Positions 1 to 5,617 of a DNA stretch of 8,295 nt are shown in pieces (positions within the stretch are counted from its first letter, which is position 1; every line of letters starts with the position of its first letter). The notes under the pieces are model-generated. The model ran no database searches, was not told the origin of the DNA, and saw only the letters and a program-made list of their open reading frames with translations. The translations under genes and the position numbers were made by a program. Source of the DNA: Vulcanimicrobiota bacterium (lineage in GTDB: Bacteria > Vulcanimicrobiota > Vulcanimicrobiia > Vulcanimicrobiales > Vulcanimicrobiaceae); assembly GCA_019233415.1 (NCBI GenBank), contig JAFAMK010000165.1, positions 1 through 8,295 of the forward strand, read 5' to 3'.

Positions 1-480
1 GCGCCCGGCTTTCCGCTCTCGCCGCAGACCGTGCGCGCGATGACGACGCCGCGCTACGTCGGTTCGGGCGAGGTGCGCGCGCTCGGCTGGGACCTCGACA
101 GCGCGTTTTCGCGCAACCGCGGCGAGATTCTCCCGCGCGGCGGCTTCGGCCACACCGGCTCGTCCGGGACGAGCATCTGGATCGACCCCGCGACCGACCT
201 CGCGATCGTCTTCGTCTCGAACGCGCACTACCCCGACGACAAGGGCGGCAGTACCCTCCTGCTCGAGTCGACGGTCGCGAGCGTCGTCGCCGCCCGCACG
301 CGCTACGCGCCGGACGGCGACGATCCGGTCGCCGCGGCGCGCGTGCAGGACGCGGAATTCGCCGCCGAGGCGGCGCGCAGCGCACTCGGCTTCCCCGCGA
401 CGCGCGGCCCAGCGCCGACCCCGCGGCCATCGCCGTCGGCGTCCGCATCACCGTCGCCGGTGCCGTCCATATCGCCGTGA
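1..480 (+). CDS. Serine hydrolase, beta-lactamase (class C/CubicO-like) family, C-terminal part
   Basis: The frame is open from the first base to a TGA at 478-480, so the gene begins upstream and only its last 159 residues are visible. Residues 47-63 of the visible part carry the pattern G-G-F-G-H-T-G followed by G-T-S-I-W-I-D-P, and then a strand ending in V-S-N. This is the third motif (HTG in place of KTG) and its surroundings in class C beta-lactamase/esterase-type serine hydrolases; HTG lies at 151-159. The catalytic Ser-x-x-Lys and Tyr motifs must lie upstream of the window. After the fold ends (about residue 105), the protein finishes in an Ala-rich stretch and a Pro/Ser/Ala tail of about 25 residues that looks disordered. 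The substrate (peptide, ester or cell-wall component) cannot be told from this part. The stop overlaps the start of the next gene by four bases, so the two are probably translated together. Confidence 0.85.
   Translation, partial: APGFPLSPQTVRAMTTPRYVGSGEVRALGWDLDSAFSRNRGEILPRGGFGHTGSSGTSIWIDPATDLAIVFVSNAHYPDDKGGSTLLLESTVASVVAARTRYAPDGDDPVAAARVQDAEFAAEAARSALGFPATRGPAPTPRPSPSASASPSPVPSISP
477..480 (+). other. GTGA stop/start overlap (translational coupling site)
   Basis: GTG (477-479) starts the zinc-protease candidate, while TGA (478-480) ends the serine hydrolase. Such four-base overlaps usually mean that ribosomes finishing the first gene re-initiate on the second. No separate Shine-Dalgarno sequence is visible upstream of 477. 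Confidence 0.75.
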
Positions 481-1052
481 TCGCCGCGCTTGCGCTGCTC
501 GCCATCACCATCGCGGCCGGCGGAAGCGACGACGACGTCCTGCGTCGCAATCACGTCCGCGTCGTCGCGAACAACATCGTCGTGAACCTCTGCAACGGCG
601 AGAACAGCGGTGACGCAGAGCTCGGCCTGACGACGTTTCAATTCCAATACGCGACGACCGGTTTGCCGCGCGGCGCCGGCGCGACGGGCTACGCCGGCAA
701 CGTCGCGTTCTCGCTCGGCGAGGTCGTGATCTACCTGCCGAAGGCGATCGTGTGGAAGGGCACCGGGCACGAGCGCGGTCGCACCGAGGAACTGCGCCGC
801 GCGATCCTGCACCACGAGGTTGGGCACGTGCGCGTCGCGGAGGCTGTGCGCGACGAGCTGAACGCGCGCCCGCCGCTGACCGCGCCCGACTACTTCGCGT
901 TCGGCGCCGCCGCCGACGCGCGCGGCCACGACGGCTTCGACCGCTTCATCCACGAAGAGCGCGCATACGACGACCTGACCGACCACGGCCGCCGCCAGCA
1001 CACTGCGCCAGGCGTGCTCTCGGGCACGGACACGACCGTGCACTGCGCCTAG
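477..1052 (+). CDS. Small secreted zinc-protease candidate, DUF922/COG5661-like
   Basis: This 191-residue protein starts with GTG at 477, overlapping the previous stop as GTGA. The N-terminus is a short hydrophobic run (residues 1-14), followed by Gly-Gly-Ser and an acidic stretch, consistent with a signal peptide, although it lacks a basic n-region. Residues 113-117 read HEVGH, a match to the HExxH zinc-metalloprotease motif, inside the context I-L-H-H-E-V-G-H-V-R-V-A-E. Residues 159-174 (H-E-E-R-A-Y-D-D-L-T-D-H-G-R-R-Q) resemble the Y-D-x-x-T-x-H-G-x-x-Q pattern that I recall from the end of DUF922 proteins, described as predicted secreted Zn-dependent proteases. Two cysteines (39 and 190) could form a disulfide after export. 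The family call rests on these two motifs from memory. Protease activity is a prediction for the family, and the substrate is unknown. Confidence 0.7.
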   Translation: MIAALALLAITIAAGGSDDDVLRRNHVRVVANNIVVNLCNGENSGDAELGLTTFQFQYATTGLPRGAGATGYAGNVAFSLGEVVIYLPKAIVWKGTGHERGRTEELRRAILHHEVGHVRVAEAVRDELNARPPLTAPDYFAFGAAADARGHDGFDRFIHEERAYDDLTDHGRRQHTAPGVLSGTDTTVHCA

Positions 1053-1088
1053 CGGAGGGACCCGCCCCGGCCGGCCGAACCGTGCGCC

Positions 1089-3572
1089 ATGGCGCTGAGC
1101 CCGCTCGACATTGCGGTCGTCGTCCTGTTCTTCGCGATCAACCTGGGCATTGGGCTCTGGTTCGCGCGGGGGAGCGGGAAGAACATCGGCGAGTACTTCC
1201 TGTCCGGGCGCAGCGCGCCGTGGTGGCTGACCGGGACGTCGATGGTCGCGACGACGTTCGCGGTCGACACGCCCCTCGCGGTGACGGGATTCGTCGCGCA
1301 GAACGGGATCGCGGGCAACTGGCTGTGGTGGAACATGGCCGCCAGCGGCATCCTGACCGTCTTCTTCTTCGCGGCGCTGTGGCGGCGCTCGGGCGTGCTG
1401 ACCGACGTCGAGTTCATCGAGCTGCGCTACGGCGGAAAGCCGGCGTCGGCGCTGCGCGGCGTGCGCGCGGTCTACCAGGGCGTGCTCGTCAACACGATCA
1501 TCATGGGCTGGGTCAACCTGGCGATGGTGAAGATTCTCTCGCTGACATTGCACGTCCCGACGCTGCCAGCGCTGTATCTTTGCCTCGGATTGACTGCGCT
1601 CTACGTGACGATCGGCGGGTTCTGGTCGATCCTCGTCACCGACTTCTTGCAGTTCATCGTGAAGATGACGATGGCGGTCGTGCTCGCGGTCGCGGCGGTC
1701 GCGGCGGTCGGCGGAATCGCCGCGCTCAAGCGCGACCTCGCCGGCGTCGACGCGGAGCACCTCGCGCACGGCGGCGGTTCGATCCTCGCCTTCATCCCGT
1801 CCGGCGACGCGAGCTGGATGCCGGTGACGACGTTCCTCGTCTTCATCGGCGTCGCGTGGTGGGCGTCGTCGTATCCCGGCGCGGAACCTGGTGGCGGCTC
1901 GTACATCGCGCAGCGCATCTTCGCCTCGCGCAGCGAGAAGGACGCCGTGATCGCGACGCTCTTCTTCAACGTCGCCCACTACGCGCTGCGCCCGTGGCCG
2001 TGGATTCTGGTCGCGCTCGCGGCGCTCGTCCTCTACCCGCACGGCGTGATCGGCGCGAACGGCGTCCCCGATCCAGAACTGGGCTACGTGCAGACGCTGG
2101 TCGACCACCTGCCGGTCGCGCTGCGCGGCTTGATGATGGCCGGTTTCCTCGCCGCGTACATGTCGACGATCGGGACGCAGCTCAACCTCGGTGCATCGTA
2201 CCTGACCAACGATCTCTACCGCCGCTTCCTCGTGCGCGACGGAAGCGACAAGCACTACGTCGTCGTCTCGCGCTGGATGACGGTCCTCGCACTCGTCCTC
2301 GCGGCGCTCGTCACGCTCGTCATGTCGTCCGTCGGCGATGCCTGGAAGTACATGCTCACGCTGACCGCAGGAGTGGGATTGGTGATGATTTTACGCTGGT
2401 ACTGGTGGCGCATCAACGCGTGGAGCGAAATCTCCGCGCTGGTGACGTCGGCGATCGTCGGCAGCTGGTGCTACGTCAGCGGCGTCGTCGCGGGCGACGA
2501 CCCGAACGCGACGGCGAAGCGGCTGCTGATCACCGTCGCCGCGACCACCGTCGTGTGGCTGATCGTCACGTTCGTCACCAAGCCCGAGTCCGAAGCGACG
2601 CTGACGCGCTTCTATGCGAGGGTGCGGCCGAGCGGCGCGGGCTGGGGACCGATCGCGCGGCTCGTCCCTGGCGGCTCGGAAGACAACCTCGGGATCGCGC
2701 TCGTCGACTGGGTCGCAGGGCTCGGGCTCGTCTACGGCGCGCTGTTCGGGATCGGCCGGCTCGTCCTCGGCGAGGTCGGGCAGGGACTCGCGTGGTGCGC
2801 GCTCGCGCTCGTCTGCGGCGCCGTCATCGCGCGCACGCTGCGCGCGTCCTCGGCGAAGGCCGCGGTCGCCGCACTGCTCGCGCTGGCGTTCGTCGCCGCG
2901 CCGCACCGCGCGCTCGCCGATGCCGACAAGACGCTCACCAACGTCAAGGGCAGCGTGACGTACGAGCGCGGCGAGCGGCACGGCTCGCTCGTCCCTGCGG
3001 CGTCGATCGCGCTCGCGACGGCGGACTGGACGACGACCGGCGACGCCTCACAGGCGCGCGTGACGCTCCCCGACTCCTCGCGCGTGCTGATCGCGAGCGA
3101 CACGCGCGTGCAGATGGCGCGCTTCGAGCAGTCCGACGTCGCGCACGCGCAGTTCATCGTCGACCACGGGCGCGTGCGCTTCCAAGTCGAGCACCCGCAG
3201 GGACCGCGCGCCGACTACGTCTTCACGACGACGACCGCGAACATCGCGGTGCGCGGAACCGAAGGCGACATCGCGGTCGACGGCGACCAGCTCACCGTCA
3301 ACGTCTACAACACGAAGGCTCCCGACGCGCCGGTCGAGGTGACGTTCACCGCCGGCGACAAGCCGGGAACGGTCGTGAAGCTGTTCGCGGGCCAGTCGCT
3401 CGTGGCGAAGCTCGTCAACGGGATCATTCAAAGCCAGGTCGACAAGGTCACGCAGGCGGCGATGGATCAGTTCGCCGAGCTGGGCGTTCCGACGAGCGTC
3501 GCGGAGCTCAAAGGCCGCGCGGCCGACGAGGTCAAGAAGCGCCTGCCGTCGATCCCGGGCTTTCCGCACTGA
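1089..3572 (+). CDS. Sodium:solute symporter fused to a C-terminal FecR-like domain
   Basis: This 827-residue protein has two parts. Residues 1 to about 588 are a full SSS-family (SLC5-like) transporter. It begins with the typical first helix (L-D-I-A-V-V-V-L-F-F), then S-G-R-S-A-P-W-W-L and A-T-T-F-A-V-D-T-P-L. The sodium-site helix is A-A-Y-M-S-T-I-G-T-Q-L-N (Ser359/Thr360), followed by T-N-D-L-Y. Two more helices follow near 548-582. Residues 582-610 look like a complete Sec signal peptide ending in A-L-A before Asp611. Residues about 614-745 resemble a FecR domain, with G-S-V-T-Y-E-R-G at 621-628 and the hallmark V-R-G-T-E at 721-725. An amphipathic helical tail ends the protein. The solute is unknown. 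The ATG at 1089 is the first start after an in-frame TAG at 1050-1052; a GGAGG at 1055-1059 is too far upstream to be its ribosome site. The gene follows the protease candidate by 36 bases, so it may share its transcript. The 3' end overlaps the opposing gene by 41 bases. Confidence 0.93.
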   Translation: MALSPLDIAVVVLFFAINLGIGLWFARGSGKNIGEYFLSGRSAPWWLTGTSMVATTFAVDTPLAVTGFVAQNGIAGNWLWWNMAASGILTVFFFAALWRRSGVLTDVEFIELRYGGKPASALRGVRAVYQGVLVNTIIMGWVNLAMVKILSLTLHVPTLPALYLCLGLTALYVTIGGFWSILVTDFLQFIVKMTMAVVLAVAAVAAVGGIAALKRDLAGVDAEHLAHGGGSILAFIPSGDASWMPVTTFLVFIGVAWWASSYPGAEPGGGSYIAQRIFASRSEKDAVIATLFFNVAHYALRPWPWILVALAALVLYPHGVIGANGVPDPELGYVQTLVDHLPVALRGLMMAGFLAAYMSTIGTQLNLGASYLTNDLYRRFLVRDGSDKHYVVVSRWMTVLALVLAALVTLVMSSVGDAWKYMLTLTAGVGLVMILRWYWWRINAWSEISALVTSAIVGSWCYVSGVVAGDDPNATAKRLLITVAATTVVWLIVTFVTKPESEATLTRFYARVRPSGAGWGPIARLVPGGSEDNLGIALVDWVAGLGLVYGALFGIGRLVLGEVGQGLAWCALALVCGAVIARTLRASSAKAAVAALLALAFVAAPHRALADADKTLTNVKGSVTYERGERHGSLVPAASIALATADWTTTGDASQARVTLPDSSRVLIASDTRVQMARFEQSDVAHAQFIVDHGRVRFQVEHPQGPRADYVFTTTTANIAVRGTEGDIAVDGDQLTVNVYNTKAPDAPVEVTFTAGDKPGTVVKLFAGQSLVAKLVNGIIQSQVDKVTQAAMDQFAELGVPTSVAELKGRAADEVKKRLPSIPGFPH
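2832..2918 (+). other. Signal-peptide-like segment inside the symporter-FecR polypeptide
   Basis: Residues 582-610 of the symporter gene have a basic n-region (Arg582, Arg585, Lys590), a hydrophobic core of about 14 residues rich in Ala/Leu/Val (591-604), and a c-region P-H-R-A-L-A ending in an A-x-A signal-peptidase I consensus before Asp611. No in-frame ATG, GTG or TTG lies just upstream: the nearest is a GTG at 2622, deep inside the transporter. The segment therefore cannot easily start a separate protein. It either adds one transmembrane helix or is cleaved to free the FecR-like domain. Confidence 0.6.
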
Positions 3573-3951
3573 GCGCGCCGAAGCGCTCGTCCAGCGCACG
3601 GGCTGCCTCATCCAGGAGCGGGCCGAGCTCTTCGGCGGACGTGATCTCGCGCACACGATCGGCGGTCTCGACGATTTGCCGGTCGAGCGCGTGGATGCGG
3701 TCGATCTGCTCGCGGCCGAAACGCGCGTGGTCGGCCGCCCGGATCACCCGCTGATCGGAGAACTCGCAGCGCAGGATCAGCCCTTCGATCTGCTCGCCGA
3801 GCGGGCCGGTCGGGCGCAGGCGCTCCCGCACGGCGGCGAGCGCCTCGCCGAGGTAGGCGCGCATCTGCTTGTCGACATGATGCCGCGCCGCACCGTCACC
3901 GTAGTCGGCATACCCGGCGATCCGGCCCTGGAGAAATTCGAGGTCGGCCAT
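3532..3951 (-). CDS. Hypothetical helical cytoplasmic protein
   Basis: This 139-residue protein starts with ATG (complement of 3949-3951). I do not recognise the family. It is rich in Ala, Arg, Glu and Asp, has no signal peptide or membrane segment, and looks almost entirely alpha-helical. Recurring patterns such as G-E-A-L-A-A-V-R-E-R-L and D-R-I-H-A-L-D-R-Q-I could form amphipathic helices or a coiled coil. Codon third positions are strongly G/C, and the residue mix is that of a normal protein. The overlapping forward frame at 3676-4089 has no recognisable domain and runs into the next gene. The 3' end overlaps the symporter gene on the other strand by 41 bases. The 5' end is only 38 bases from the divergent cyclase-like gene, so the two may share a control region. 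Existence as a gene is likely; function is unknown. Confidence 0.72.
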   Translation of the reverse strand: MADLEFLQGRIAGYADYGDGAARHHVDKQMRAYLGEALAAVRERLRPTGPLGEQIEGLILRCEFSDQRVIRAADHARFGREQIDRIHALDRQIVETADRVREITSAEELGPLLDEAARALDERFGALSAESPGSTAGAS

Positions 3952-3989
3952 CCCGCGGGTTACGGCGCTGTTCGGCCGAACACCCGGTT
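3952..3989. promoter_or_regulatory. Short divergent intergenic region with a 12-base palindrome
   Basis: Only 38 bases separate the start codons of the helical protein (-) and the cyclase homolog (+), so any promoters for the two must overlap each other or the genes. A perfect palindrome, GTTCGGCCGAAC, lies at 3970-3981, and a smaller one, CCCGCGGG, at 3952-3959. I see no convincing -35/-10 pair and no Shine-Dalgarno sequence. Use as an operator is a guess; CG-rich palindromes arise easily at this composition. Confidence 0.3.
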
Positions 3990-5135
3990 ATGTCGTTCCT
4001 CGTCGGGCTGGTCGCCCTCGCGGCGCTCGGCGGGATCGCCGGGTCGGTCGTCGTGTGGCGGCGCTGGCGCGCCGAGCAGCATGAACTAGCTCGTGTTCGC
4101 GCGACCTTCTCCCGCTACGTCGCGCCGTCGGTCGTCGACGTGCTGCTAGCGCGCAAGGACGAGCGGCTCTTCACCGGACGCGCGGTGCGCGCGACGGTCC
4201 TCGTCTGCCGCATCCGCAACTTCGCACACTTCATCGAGCCGCTGACGCCCGAGCAGACGCTGCGCTACCTCAACGAGTTCTACGGCCTCGCGGGAACGGC
4301 GATCCAGCGCCATCGCGGGATCATCGACACGTTCCTCGGCGACGGGATCATCGGCGTGTTCGGCGTGCCGCTCGACAACCCGACGCAGGAAGACGACGCG
4401 CTGCGCGCCGCGCTCGAGGTCGTGCGCAACGTCGTCGCGATGCGCGACCGCTGGGAGAAGCAGAACCGCAAGCCGTTCACGATCGGGATCGGAATCAACA
4501 CGGGCGAAGTGATCGCGGGCGACGCGGGATTCCGCGACCGGCGCGAGTTCACCGTCGTCGGTAGCGAGGCCACGTTCGCGCACCGCCTGCAGGAGGCCGC
4601 GTTCGCGGTCAACGCGTTCATCGTCGCGTCGCGCTCGACGTGCGAGCCGTTCGCCGACGAGTATCTGCTCGTCCCGGTCACCGGCGTTCCGCTCGCCGGC
4701 GTGCGGCGGTTGCTCGACGCGTACGTCGTGCGCGGCCGGCGCCACGGCGTCGAGCGCTTCACCGTCCCCGACGACGCGCTCGTCGAAACGCTGATCGAAC
4801 CCGCACCCGAACCTGCACCGCCGCAACCGCCGCAATCGCCGGCGCCACCGGCGGTCCCGGCAGCGAGCACGAGCGGGCTTCCCGCGCCGGTGGCCGCAGC
4901 GCCGAACGTCCACGTCTCGCCGCCACTTCCGCCGAGGCCGCCGCCGCCAACGGAACCGCCGGTCGCGCGACCGCGACCCCGCGCGAACCCGACGCCCGCG
5001 AAGTCCGACCTCGGCCTGCCCGAGCTGAAGCACGGCTGGCGGTTCCGGGAAGACGACGATGCACGGCCGATCCTCCCCGACCCGCCGCCGCCGAAGGCGA
5101 CCTACGAGGATCGCGGCGGCTCGTTCGACCTCTAG
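3990..5135 (+). CDS. Membrane-anchored class III nucleotidyl cyclase homolog, probably inactive (pseudo-cyclase)
   Basis: This protein has 381 residues. Residues 3-22 form one membrane helix followed by W-R-R-W-R, placing the rest in the cytoplasm. Residues 39-53 match the linker that often precedes class III cyclase domains (F-S-R-Y-V-A-P-S-V-V-D-V-L-L). The cyclase homology domain spans about 66-250. Aligned by eye to the family pattern, the first metal-binding Asp is replaced by Arg74 (L-V-C-R-I-R-N-F). The purine-recognising Lys is Thr114 (I-D-T-F-L-G-D), and the transition-state Asn is Thr195. The second metal Asp (Asp118), the Thr of F-T-V-V-G (Thr188) and the catalytic Arg (Arg199) remain. 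Loss of three key residues suggests no cyclase activity, unless it pairs with a complementary partner; no partner cyclase is present in the window. Residues about 270-345 are a Pro/Ala-rich low-complexity region. The last 40 residues are charged and contain G-W-R-F-R-E-D-D-D. The stop directly abuts that of the opposing RidA gene. Confidence 0.92.
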   Translation: MSFLVGLVALAALGGIAGSVVVWRRWRAEQHELARVRATFSRYVAPSVVDVLLARKDERLFTGRAVRATVLVCRIRNFAHFIEPLTPEQTLRYLNEFYGLAGTAIQRHRGIIDTFLGDGIIGVFGVPLDNPTQEDDALRAALEVVRNVVAMRDRWEKQNRKPFTIGIGINTGEVIAGDAGFRDRREFTVVGSEATFAHRLQEAAFAVNAFIVASRSTCEPFADEYLLVPVTGVPLAGVRRLLDAYVVRGRRHGVERFTVPDDALVETLIEPAPEPAPPQPPQSPAPPAVPAASTSGLPAPVAAAPNVHVSPPLPPRPPPPTEPPVARPRPRANPTPAKSDLGLPELKHGWRFREDDDARPILPDPPPPKATYEDRGGSFDL

Positions 5136-5537
5136 TCAGCCGCGCTTCGTCACTGCGGCGACCGCGGTCAGTTCGAAGCGCGCCCCGTAGAGCAGCGGGC
5201 CCGAGCCGATGAACGCGCGCGCCGGCAGGTTCTCGCCGAAGTAGCTCAGGTAGACTTCGGTAAATGCGGCGAAGTCGCCGACGTCGGGCGCGAAGATCGT
5301 CACCATGACGAGGTCGTCCATCGTCGCGCCGGCCGATTCGACGACGTGCCGCACGTCGTCCATCAGCACGCGCGCTTCGTCGCGCACGTCCGCCGGCGGT
5401 TTGCCGGTCTCGGGGTCGAGTCCGATCCGGCCCGAGATGTAGAGCGTCTCGCCGACGCGCACCGCGTCGCTGAAGGGAAGTCGCTTCATACCGCGCGGCA
5501 GGTGCTTGCGCGGAAGGACGACGTGCTCGCGTTCCAT
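5136..5537 (-). CDS. RidA family protein (YjgF/YER057c/UK114), reactive imine deaminase candidate
   Basis: With the start at ATG 5537 the product has 133 residues, close to the usual 125-130 of the family; the frame is open further upstream, but the extra residues are Arg-rich and unlike RidA. The family landmarks are in order: L-P-F-S-D-A-V (21-26; Phe22 stands where E. coli RidA has Tyr17), Y-I-S-G-R-I (33-38), D-P-E-T-G (41-45), and the C-terminal L-P-A-R-A-F with F-E-L-T-A. Arg107 and Glu122 correspond to Arg105 and Glu120 of E. coli RidA, which bind the carboxylate and help catalyse hydrolysis of 2-aminoacrylate-type enamines/imines. These proteins work as cytoplasmic trimers. Because Arg is kept, deaminase activity is plausible, though the superfamily has several subgroups with other roles and the Tyr-to-Phe change should be noted. 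The gene is monocistronic, convergent with the cyclase homolog and divergent from the glycosidase. Confidence 0.93.
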   Translation of the reverse strand: MEREHVVLPRKHLPRGMKRLPFSDAVRVGETLYISGRIGLDPETGKPPADVRDEARVLMDDVRHVVESAGATMDDLVMVTIFAPDVGDFAAFTEVYLSYFGENLPARAFIGSGPLLYGARFELTAVAAVTKRG

Positions 5538-5617
5538 CCCGCACTCGTTCGCACCGCGCACGCGAAGCCCGCTCGCCCGACGGGAGCGCCGCGCGCCGAG
5601 CGACGAACCGGTGCGTC
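5538..5617. promoter_or_regulatory. Divergent intergenic region between RidA and glycosidase genes
   Basis: These 80 bases lie between the two start codons and should hold promoters for both directions. The sequence is uniformly GC-rich. I could not pick out a sigma-70-like -35/-10 pair on either strand or a clear Shine-Dalgarno sequence. The assignment rests only on gene orientation. Confidence 0.3.

Noticed and set aside
1055..1076. GGAGG Shine-Dalgarno-like sequence followed by the GGCCGGCC palindrome
   Set aside because: GGAGG is about 29 bases before the only suitable ATG, too far for normal initiation. The palindrome is short and low-complexity.
1680..1705. Short tandem repeat of a GCGGCGGTC-like unit
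   Set aside because: It encodes an Ala-Val-Ala membrane-helix stretch of the symporter and is explained by composition and coding.
303..2255. 650-codon open frame on the - strand
   Set aside because: It is dominated by Arg, Asp, His, Val and Glu, the usual shadow of high-GC genes read on the opposite strand, and no motif is visible.
2780..2920. Possibility that the symporter-FecR junction is a frameshift artefact
   Set aside because: Both halves are in the same frame and read as sensible protein up to and through the junction, and alternative frames here give Arg-rich nonsense. A base substitution that removed a stop codon cannot be excluded from one sequence.
752..3754. 1000-codon open frame on the + strand overlapping the protease and symporter genes in another frame
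   Set aside because: The translation is Arg/Pro/Ala-rich with no recognisable domain and lies across a well-supported symporter. Long chance open frames are expected at this GC content.
3676..4089. 137-codon + strand frame between the symporter and the cyclase homolog
   Set aside because: It overlaps the start of the cyclase homolog and ends in low-complexity Ser/Gly/Arg sequence. The opposite-strand frame gives a more protein-like product.
5571..5587. Possible small hairpin in the divergent region
   Set aside because: Pairing is interrupted after three to four base pairs and there is no T-tract, so neither a terminator nor an operator is supported.
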